Source: Pseudorasbora parva (taxonomy: Eukaryota > Chordata > Actinopteri > Cypriniformes > Gobionidae). From it: 64,000 bases of DNA. Location: the NCBI RefSeq assembly GCF_024679245.1, contig NC_090178.1:27995955-28059954 (forward strand), given 5' to 3'. Below the pieces are notes generated by a model. It saw only the letters and a list, made by a program, of their open reading frames with translations, had not been told where the DNA came from and made no database searches. Shown one piece after another: positions 41,565 through 53,100 of this stretch. The translations under genes and the position numbers were made by a program. Position 1 is the first letter of the stretch. Each line of letters starts with the position of its first letter.

Positions 41565-42170
41565 GAAGCAAAGAGACATTTTTTATTTGAAAGCAAAAAG
41601 AACAAAATTAATTCTTTCCTCCCCCAAAAAAGGAGAACAAACCATAAGGAAAAAAGTGACATCGCACAATACCTTTTGCACTCATTTTTTTAAATTTAAA
41701 TTTAAAATTCCAATATATAATATTTAGCTGTTTTTTGTTTTGTTTTATAGTTAGTGAGATTTACTTGTCATTAAACAATTTGCAGAAACATTCTGGAACA
41801 CATAAAGGGAAGGAAGGTGGAGCTTAGCTCTAGAAGCGATGATGTCACAATAGCCACAATCCAATCAGGGGGAGGCACGAAGGAGACTAGTGTGTTTGTG
41901 TGGTAAGGCATTGTACAACACATGGGCGTTTCGAGTAAGAACACTCTAATCCGCACATCCTACATCTCTTTTTTTTTTCCTTCCATCTTTATGTCTGCTT
42001 TCTCTTGGTAGTGAATAAATTCGATGGAGAAGTGCTTTGACTTATTAAATGGAGCATCAGTTCAGAAGCAGGAGTCTGGGCCTACTTTTCCAGTAGATCA
42101 GATAGAGAAGTGTGTGAGTGAGTGTATGTGTCTGGGTGAAAGAGAGAGAAAGATACTATTCTAGTTTACT
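41565..42170 (-). other. usp5: Probable 3' UTR of usp5
   Basis: Follows the usp5 stop codon at 42171-42173. A minus-strand AATAAA (TTTATT at about 41582) is a plausible polyadenylation signal. The extent is inferred. Confidence 0.4.
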
Positions 42171-45100
42171 CTATTCCACCACTCTCCTGTAAAAGTACAG
42201 GTAGCCCAGGTCCTTAGGTGGTTTCTCAGAGGCACAAACTTTCTGATCGTTAAAGATTACCCACCTGAAAGAAGAAAAAAAAAGACACTGAATATAATAC
42301 TGAGAAGAAAATTAAAACTGAGAAGATGATATTGCTGTACAAGTGGAGTGTACTGATGGATAGAGAACTTCACTCACTGTTGGTCCTTCTTGATGTGGCA
42401 GACATAATGACCACACATTGTGCTCGTTCCCATGTGACTGATGAACGCAAAAAGCTCATACTCTTCAAGACAAAAGAATGGGAAAGATTTGAATCATTAG
42501 AAGAGGGCATGGTATTTAATAAAAAATAATAATAAATGACACGCAAACAGGCTTACTTCCTGGTCCATCACGCACACGTGGTCCTGGAGGAGGTTCCCGG
42601 CTGGCTTCACTTCCTCCCTCTGAGCGTCCACCCTCAGACACATCCATGGACTCCAAATCATCCAGATGAGAGAAGATCCAGTCCACAGCACGCTCTAGAA
42701 CATTATTCTACAAATACAGAAATTGACAAAATATCTCTTAACGGTGTCATGAACTGGCTTTTTACATTTTTTTTATACTGTTGTCTGAGATCAACTAATG
42801 ACGTATATGTGGTTTTACATTGAAAAACATCATAACTAAAATAATAGGCTTTCTACACTGGTTTGGAGGCTCTCCTGAACGCTGGGATTTGGTGGGCATG
42901 CCGAAGTGGAGACTTGGAAGTAAACACCCACGGCTAGGATTGGATAAGATTTGCATATTTAATGAGCTTCAGCTCCCCTGTCAGTTCAGTTCACGAGGGA
43001 TTGTTTTGAAAGCGGCAACCAGGATGATTCTCTCGAACACAAGGTTAGTAAACTTCTTTATCAAACAAACACAATGATATATTTCTCATCCACTTGCGAT
43101 TGATTACAATATTATTTCTTTTTTTTTATCTTGGCCCGCACGATTGGTGGATATAACCGTAAACCACGTGCACGCATGCACGCACGCACACCCAGATCAA
43201 GAAAGGAATATCTCACTATTTGAGATTCACCGGCCTGCCGCCAGGCGTACGTTTTGGTAGCCCGTCTGAAACACATAGCCTTGGACTACTATTGCATATA
43301 AAAAAGATGTTTTACTCACATTAGTGTGTGCCACCATTCCTGCCGGATCCAATATAGAAGGCACAACATCCAGCACCTGAGATTTGTTTACAAACGATTC
43401 CGCAGTGAAATGAAGTGAACACACATACATCAGTCTTCCCCATGTGAGCTAAAACTTCATTACAAATAAATGAAGTATCACACATTCCTAATATTAGGAT
43501 CCGAAGGAAGCTATGCAGCGACTCCACAATATCTTGCTATCTTCTTCGGCATATTTATTGCTACTGGCTAGCGATCCGAACAGCTCCATTAGCCGGTGGG
43601 CGGGGCTACTGAATAAAAAAAATAATAAGTTGGATGTTTGATGGAGTATTTCTGTGTCAAAAATACTCCCGGTTTTATTACAAGTTTCGTAATAAATTTG
43701 TTTGAGTATGGGTTTATCAAACGTCAGATGTGACGGAAGCTGCTGCTGCTTTTCGTTGACGAAATCAACGATGTCACCAAAGAAGGTTTTTTTTTGATGG
43801 AGCGGCCTCAATGATAAAGGTTCACGGTTGTGCAATGTTTGTGTTGTTGTTGGCTATCTTCGCACAAGCCAACCACGAATAAACCACGAATAAGAACCCA
43901 CACAAATAGCCTACCCCATAGAGACGTCCTGCTGTTGCTGCTGCTCCTTTTTAATTTCAGCCTCTAAATCTGATTCTGGGTCATAAATGTATGGTTGAAT
44001 CTGATTGATCTCAATGGTTTATTTAGGGTAACGTTTTTTTTCCCGCGCTTGAGGACGTTCTCAACTGTGCGCGCTTGTAATTCTTTAGCTCTGCCCACAG
44101 GATATGCCTCCATTACGGGGTTTTTTTCCCCGAAAAGACTCGGTTCAGCATATCTTTCTTTTATAAATATAATAAAACTAAAGACTTTTCAGAGATATAA
44201 ATAATGCAATACTACTCTATAGGTACTCAAAACAGACATGAGATTGGCTGAAGCTGAGCATATGTCACTAGACATTAAGAAATCATGTTCATTTAAAATA
44301 CTTATATCACTGACAACAGTAGTCCGGCCAGGATAATGTCATTTAAAAGTTGTTGTTGCAGCCCTCAACTGATGTTGACATGTGTTTTGGCCTGAAGCTC
44401 CGCCTTCCACCTATCTACCAATCACAAAGTTAGTAGTGTTTCAGCATCCGGGTTGCCAGCTCTGCTCTAATTACCACAACTACAGTTACAAACGTTCCTG
44501 CTGGATCCTGCATCTTAACTGGCAACCTCGAGTCAGGGGGGAGGGGGAGAGGGGATAGTGATTGCAGTACCAGTTTTGGCCACAATCTTAAATACACTTC
44601 CTTTAAGAAAGAGAGATGACGTCTCTCACCGTAGCTCTGAGAGCACGAGTGGCTTGGTCTCGACTGAAGCCCATAGAAACGATGGTTGCTAGGTGTTCCT
44701 CAGGTAGACTCTCTGTGGGTGTTGTGCCAGGAGCGGAACTAGAGCCAGGCAACACTAAAGGCGCGGAGAAATCTGCACAAAGACAACAAAAACAGATTTA
44801 TTACTCTACATCTGCATACTGATTTAAATCCTCTTCACAGCTGACACTCAGTGATGAATGTATTTACCAGGGTCGTCCATGTGCCCCATCACCCAGTTCA
44901 TAGCAGCGTCGATACCAGTGTTGCCTGTGTAGTACACGGCTTTCCGGCAAGCCTCCAGAGGAAAACCCATCTCACACAGCTGAGACACTGTGGAGTCATC
45001 CAACACCGGAGCTGAGAGACAGACAGAGAGAGTGTGAGAGAGAGGTCTACAGACAGCTTTTGATACAGGGAAAATCAAAGATAAATTCTATTTGAGGTTG

Positions 45101-47110
45101 TATAATATTTGTTCAGTGAGCACCACATAAAAAATAGTTTATTTTGAACTAAAGCAAATTAATGTAATGAGCAAAAGAAGACAAAAAGAAGAAAGCAAAG
45201 GAAAAAGAAAGAAAGATAAAGGACGGGCTCAAGCGATGACAGATGCAGTCGGAAAGAGGAGAAAGCACAGACTGACACAGCAGTGGGGAGTAGAGAGAGT
45301 CGTCCTCCTCGTTGCCGTGGGAACCCAGGATACCTTTAACCTCCACATCGGGGGTCATGAGAGGAGGCGGAGCCACCTCTGGCAGAAGCTCCTCCCCTGG
45401 CTGCTGTCCCATGGCACGGAGCGCGCTCAGATCCAGTGTGTCAGGAACGTCAATGCTCACATCTAATAAAAAGATCGCAAGAGTACATTAGACTTCAAAC
45501 TATGACTGTCAGCCAATCAACTTCATTATTTAAATTTATATACTTATTTGTAAATAATGTTATCAAACATAGCCAAAAAAATGGTATATTAGATAGATAT
45601 ATGATTTACCTAGTTTTTTAGGAACCCAATCCAGACCAAAAGTAAATTTCTTGATTTGGATCACAAGGTGGTCAGGAAATGAAGCAAAGCGAGTGGTCCT
45701 AAGACACACAAATTCATAAACACACAGAAGACACCCAAAAGACTGACTGAAAAGTAAATTAATATTATTATTATTACTTTGTGGCAGTGGTTTTGGCCTG
45801 CACTGCAGAGCTCCAGAAATCTGTGAGAGTTTCTGGTTCGCTGAGAGCGGCCAAACAGGCAGCAAATGGGATTTGTGCACGTGTCACAGCGGGGGGAGGG
45901 GCTCCAGATGACTCCGCCTCATCACGGTGACGCTCTGCTTCTTGTAGCTCCTCTGATAAACAGGAGGAGAAGACGATAAATAAGAGGAACGATAACACAG
46001 AATGGATACACATAAGCATACTATTATCATTTTATCCAGTCTTTCCAGTAAGTTCTCAATGTCAACTACATTCTCATGAGTGTCTAACCCATATTAGTAG
46101 CCTGATCCATTGGAACGGGCAGCTGTACTATGTAGTCCACTCGTTGGGTATACTTGGCTTTTTTAGACTGCTGGCATACGATCTTCTCTTCCACCAGGAA
46201 GCGGAAAGCTTCTGAGGGATTCATCCCAGACCGACAGTTCCTCTGGCCAACATAAAGAAAAGCTGAAATGAGCGAATGCACAAGTAAAGAAAAAAAAAAA
46301 AGACAGTAAAAGACAGACATCTTCATTACCTCCACCATATTTATAAAGTGAAGAAGAAACTCCTGCGCATCCTGCTGCCGATTGGTCGAGAACTCCGGGT
46401 GGCCTCGTCCAACCAAAGCTTTGAACATGCGAGGTGCTATGCCAACCTGGTCACCCTGTACGAACAAAATCATATTTATGAATGGCTTAGCTCAACAATT
46501 GTCTTGCATAAATTGACACATTCAATTAGAATCAATTTATGAACCATTTACACAATTCTCCTCATCTTTCATGAATGAGACCCAGTTAATTAGAATTGCT
46601 AAGAGGTGTGCGTGTGTACCCTGGGTTCGGTGGAGACACTGGGGTCATCTCCGGGCTCCGGGGCTGGCTTAGAGTACTCTCCTGACAGAAGGCCATAGCC
46701 CAGCTTTGCTCTGATATTAAAGATTGAAAAGAAAGATAGATAAAGATTTTTGATTAGTTCATAAAATTGCTAGCCTGGATGCCAGCCGAACTCAGCCCCG
46801 CCCACAACATTTAAGTTCAGGCAGTTTGGTCTGGACTTGATCCATAGAGGAGTAATTATGCCTGAACAGAAATTGTTCAGACCAATCCAATTGTCAGGGC
46901 GGGCTTTAGACGATGATGGACAGATGATAAACAGTAATATAATCATCCACGTCATCAATGGCGCTTGGGTTGAATTTGTTCAAATCCTAAACGGAGAGCT
47001 TGTTTGTATATGCATTCACCTTCACTATTTCTCTCAGAAATGATGATCGTGTTGGTAAGTACTCTGTGTATCATTAAATTATTAATTCATTATATACCGG
47101 CAAAGATTGT

Positions 47111-47146
<36 letters not shown>

Positions 47147-50100
47147 GATTTTATTTATAATGCACTTTTCATTCCGAAGAATCTCAAAGTGCAACAGAGG
47201 GGGGGAGGGGGGGAGGGGGGGAAATAACAACAAAAAATTAATAACAAGTAAAAATATAGAATACTACAAACAGTCAACCAAAACAGAAAACAGAACAGAA
47301 ACAGAGCTGATGGTGAACAGAAACAGAGCTGATGGTGAACAGAAACAGAGCTGATGGTGGACAGAAAACAGCTGATGGTGGAAGTCTCTGTTAGCTCCGC
47401 AGCACACTGTGGTCCACTCCATGTTTCAGATTTCTCCCAGCGGCAGTGTCCCGATGACATCGCCGAGGCACGACAGCTGAAGACCAGATGTTGGGTCTTC
47501 TTCATGATGATTCAAACGATGGGGATCGCTGCAGCACCATGCAGGAGGCAGAACATTCCTCCGGGCACTTCTGTGGACACACCGGGGCCGGCGCAGATGT
47601 CCAAGCAGCTCCACGGTCGCAATGCAGGACGGAACAGCGGCGCAGCCGAGAAGCAGAACATCCCACATCATGCCGGACGCCGACGACGAGAGCCCGGATG
47701 ACGCTAGCCCGGTGCAAACTTCAGCCACCATGCAGCCCAAGCCCAAGGGAGACCACCAGTGAGCACCCGCGGCGAGAAACATCAAATGTCCTCCAAACCA
47801 GAAACCAACCGCAGCAATTCAAACGTAAACATTAGAGAAGCGGTTGAAAACGGCGACGAACAACGACCTCTCAGTGGCTGCCAGCAATCAGCAACAGTCC
47901 CAATTGTAGCTCTGACTGTTAGACTAGTCACAAACATAAGGAAATAAAATAAAATGTAAATCTAATAGTACATTAACATGATTTGTTGTGGGTGGAGAAG
48001 CGGCGAACAGACAACGCCAGCGTCCTCTCCCCCACGTTGCCTAGCAACGGTTTACACATCTTTTTCTTCTTGCGTTACTTATTCCAGCGTGCGTGCAGAC
48101 AGGTTTGCCGTTTTTACAACAAAACCCGCCAACTAAATAAATAAATAAAAAATAAAAAAATAAAAATAAATGGCGTTTGGGGGTTAAAATGTCTGTTATT
48201 TTAGCAAGGTGCCTGCTAAAATTCACATTCCTGAGTCTATACATCACATAATTGAGGTCGCTTCAACCCGGGGACATGGAAAACAACCCGCGGGAAAACC
48301 GCAGACTTGGCAACACAGTGCAGTTGAGCTCTGTTGACATTTGACAACGTTACGCATTGCTCCGTTGCTCTGATTGTTGCTCTGATTGGTTTGTAGGTCT
48401 ATCCAATTGAGGTCTTTCCTGGTTCGGTTGAAACATGCCCCATAATTACAGTTCAAAGGAGCAGTTTCAGACTCATATTCTGACAAAAATTGAGTATGAC
48501 AACGTCAGGCTATAAAATTGCTAAAGTGTTCATGCTTTTTTAAAAAGCAGACACTCAGAGAGAATTGATGTATAGTGACCTCTGCTGGAAGTATGGTATT
48601 ATTAAGGGAGGGATATTTCACCCCAAAATTCTGTCGCAATTTACTCACCCTTAAATTTATTTTTTTCTGCTGAACACAAAAGAAGACATTTTCAAGATTG
48701 TTGGTAACCAAACAGTTCAAAGGGCCCCATTGACTTCAATAGTAATATCATCCTTTTTTTTTTTTTTTTTTTTTTTACATAATATGGAAGTCAATGGGGA
48801 CCAGAAACTGTTTGGTTAGTGTTTGGTTGGGGTACATATACTGTACTTCAAAATATCTTCTTTTGTGTTCAGCAGAAGAAAGACTTTCAACTTGAGAAAG
48901 AGTAAATGATAACAGCATTTTCATTTTTGGGTGAACTTTTCTTTTATTGAAGCCCGTTCAGGATGATCATTAAGCCCAATTTATACTTCTGCCTTGAGTG
49001 TATGCCATAGCTACGTCGTAGGCTGTGTGTTGCACATGTAGCCTACAACGTACCCTGACGTGCACCTCTCCAAAAATGTAACAATGCGTTAATTCTACGC
49101 AGAACACAAGCGCTGTGATTGGTCTGTCAGAACCCCTCCTTCAGGGGTACACATTCTCCCTCTGCATGTGTAACTGCACGTCAACAAGGACAAGGACGCA
49201 TAAGCATAAATGAAAATCAGCGAGTAGTCCTATGGCACAAATCCAAGCAGAAGTATAAATCAACCTTTAGGGTTAAGTTCAGCAAGAAATTAAAACTCTG
49301 TAATCCTTGAGTTGATCTCATGTTGCTCTAAACTTGTATGTAAAATATGACAGGAGATTTGAGGCAGAATGTTCATGCTGCTCTTTTGCATACTGTGAAA
49401 CTGAAAGGATGCTGTCAATCTCTAAATAGGACAAAAAGGCAAAACAAAAGTGGTGCATAAAACATCTGTATTATATACCAGTCATGTGAGGGTTATTTGT
49501 TAGGAACATACCAAACTTTCCATTTCTGTGTGTTTGACAACAGTGATTACAAATTCCCTGTGTTTTGTAACCAGATATGGCCTGCCAAGTTTAAATATAT
49601 GTGGAAGTGTGAATGGCGCTTGAAAGCTACTGAAGAGAGAAAGATGTTGGAGTGACCGATAGGCGATAACTAAGCACCCGCCTATATATTTAAGTATGTG
49701 CATTTGAGAGTTTGTGGCTCAGGCACTTACACTTGAGTCTTAAAGTCCTGGGTAGGGTCACTGGGCGCCTCAGAAAAGACCTTGTCAATGTTGGAAACAT
49801 ATCTGAAAAACAGAGTGAGAGGAATGAAAGACGGATTTAGAATTTTTTTATTTCAATAATAGAAATGTTACCATATGAACATAAAAATACATAAAACATA
49901 TGTCTAATACACACATACACTACCATTTTTTAATGCTCTCTTATGGCTGCTTTTTTTATATTAAAAATATAATCAAAACCACAATATTATGAATATTTTG
50001 TATTTTAATATATTTTAAATTATAATGCATTCCTATGATGGTTACATTTTCAGTTTTATTAGTCTTCAATGTCACATGATCCTTCAGAAATCATTCTTAT

Positions 50101-53100
50101 ATGCTGATTTGGTGTTTAATTTTGAACAAAGTTTGGCTTAATAACTTTGGCTGAACATTTTTTCAGGATTCTTTGATGAATAAAAAGCTCAAAGGAACCC
50201 TGATCTTTTGTATGGTAGTGTATATGACAAATATCACAAAACCATTACAATCAAACAAACTGAGAGACACTAACTTGGTCTGGAAGTCTGGGATGGTGAA
50301 GAGCACTTGCATGACAGAGTTGAGGTAGCAGCTATTTCCCAGGTTCTTCATGCCGGTGAGCCCCGGGCCCCACAGGGGCCTCAGAGTGGTACCTGACTCC
50401 TGAATCACCTCCCACTCTCCCACACGCTGGTTCACTGCGATCTCCAACTCGGTCATGGTTCTTTCCGTCTAACACAGAGGGAGGGACACACTTTAACAGA
50501 AGCTTTTGTGAACAGCTTCTTAAGCTCGATGAAAGCCCCTCTTGCAGAGAATTTTGGAATGACTAGAGTGTACCTTTTCCATTGTCATCATATTGATTCC
50601 AAAGTGAGAAAGGTGTTCTGGAAGCTTAGAATCTAATACCATATCATCTTCATCATATGAATAAACATCTGCAAAGACAGACACATCATACAATGTCATC
50701 AAATATACACAATCATTCAAAAGTTTGGAGAAATTGTGCTAAAAAAAAAAAAATCAACTTTTCCATCAGAGAAATATACTGTAATATGTAATATTAAAGT
50801 AATTTTAAAATGTATTGAATTTCGCAATAGTAGTTTTACTGCAGTCCGTGGTGAGCAGAAGAGACTTCCTTCAGAAAAAATAAATATAAAACTATTATAT
50901 GAACTTATATGAAATATACAGCATGTGTTGCATGGGATCATTCTGTGATACTGTTACATGTTTAAAAAATAAATAAAAAATATTCACTGCCATTATATAA
51001 GCTTTACTAGCTTGAAAAATTCAATGTGATTTAACTCGATTCCAGTAGATTTGATGTGACAATCTCACCTGCTCCATCAGGTGTTATTGTGCCAAGTTTG
51101 ACAGCCAAAGGGTATCCAGTCTGCTGGTAGTGCAGGAGGGCGTGGTTATTTCCTCCTGACCCATCAAAATATCTCCGCCCACACAAAACCTTCCCATCTG
51201 TCAGATTCATCCAGATGTTCTCCTGGAGGTCACAGACCTCACACCTCCAACCACTGAAAGAAAGATGGCAGTATTTAAACGCAAACAATCACTTGCTGTA
51301 ACATTCTCTGGGATCATATTCTCAGAGTTTGGTAGTACATATCAAATGTGTCATCAACATTTGCACATGTATATACCTTGGAGGGATTTTGACCCCATTG
51401 TCGAGTTGTTTAAGATCAGCTGCGTGTTTTGACTCCTGCCGCACTTCACCATCCCATTGCTGCACCTGCAGAGCGTGTGACACAGAGTCTGCTGCCTGCA
51501 GCCCTGCCATCGACAGAGACACCTGCGAGAACAACAACAACATAGTGAATAAAGTCTGCTCGGTTAGAAAATTCAGCTTACACTTAATTTAGACTATATA
51601 GCATGATATTTGGTACATAAATCAAAAGACGTTAACAGTCTATGAACAGACTAATACAGCTTACTAACAGAGTTAAAGGGATAGTTTACCCAAAAATTCT
51701 GTCATTAATTACTCACCCTCATGTCATTCCAAACCCATGAGACCTTTGTTCATCTTCGGAACACAAATGACGATAATTTTAATGAAATTAGAGCTTTCTG
51801 ACCCCTCCAGAGACAGCTATTTAATGAACACTTTTAAGATCCAGAAAGGTAGGAAAGACATCATTAAAACAGTCCATGTGACTCCAGTGGGTCAACCTTA
51901 ATTTTATGAAGCAATGAGAATACTTTTTGTGTGCAAAAACAAACAAAAATAATGACTTTATTCAACAATTTCGGTCTAGCCTGTGTCAGTCTCCTACGCA
52001 GTTTCTGTTGTAAATATTGCAGCGCACTCAGGATCTACGGCAGCTGAAGCGGTTCACATGAGCATCACGACATGCACGGGAGCTGCACCGTATTTCCAAC
52101 TCAAACAGCGTAGGAGACGCTGAAATTGTTAAATAAAGTTGTTATTTTTGTTTGTTTTTGCACACAAAAAGTATTCTCATCACTTCATAATTTTAACAAT
52201 GTTTTTACTACCTCTCTGGACCTTGAAAGTGTTCATTACATTGCTGGAGGGGTCTCAGATTTCATCCACAATATCTTAATTGGTGTTCTGAAGATGAACG
52301 AAGGTTGAAGTGACAGGAGGGTGAGTAATTAATGACAGAATTTTCATTTTTGGGTGAAGTATCCCTTTAAAATGCCATAATCTAAAGTTATTACATAGTG
52401 AAAAATAATATTAAATAATATAAAATGATATTCACCCGCTCTCGAACAACATCTGGCATGGAAGCTAGATCCTCCGATGTCACTTCCTGACGGTCTGGGA
52501 ACAGAACCACTTTGATTTCTTCCTCATATTGCTCCTGATCAACATCAAACCCTCCTTCAATTCCTACAAGAAAAACATGAAAACTTTACAGCCTTTTATG
52601 TTTCATAAAATAAGCTTACTAACAATTAAAACAAGCATTTAACAAAATATTAAGCAAAGACAGGGGCAAAAGAAAGTAGGCGCTTACCAATGGCCAGTCT
52701 TGTGGGCTTCTTTTTTGGAGGATCCCCCGATCCAGAATTGGGATCATCTTCCTTCTGATAGACAGACAAGGTTAGTCTATAGGTGCCAGAAGTAAAGCAC
52801 TTGAAAAGAGATTAGTTCTATGCTTGGTTCAAAAGTTCACATGACGTGAAGAGTCAAACACATCAAAAAAGTCTAAAAACTGTGCCACTATACAATGCCC
52901 ACCCAATTTTTCAGCAGCCTTGGTTATGGAAGTATTTTTTCCATACATTTTTCACTTAGGGATAAATTAAGAGTTATAAGCCATGAACCAAACCTACTAG
53001 CTACAAGGTGAATCACAACATTACAAATTTTGATATGAAGCACAAAAGTGTTTGTACGTAACGTTGCAATGAAATGGAAGTATCGACAGTTATTTTCTTA

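Larger units (their letters stand above)
46711..49730 (-). other. Large usp5 intron rich in repeats
   Basis: Intron between exons 9 and 10. It contains the L2-derived element, the inverted dispersed repeat and two miniature elements listed separately; the rest shows no exon. Confidence 0.7.

Noticed and set aside
43494..43835. 113-codon minus-strand frame in a usp5 intron
   Set aside because: It spans the junction of two repeat families; only a short THAP-like remnant nearby is meaningful.
47293..47382. CRISPR-like short direct repeats
   Set aside because: Head-to-tail 22-bp tandem without spacers, in a vertebrate LINE derivative.
47354..47835. Overlapping 115-codon plus-strand frames
   Set aside because: Antisense to the L2-derived frame in the short element; no independent support.
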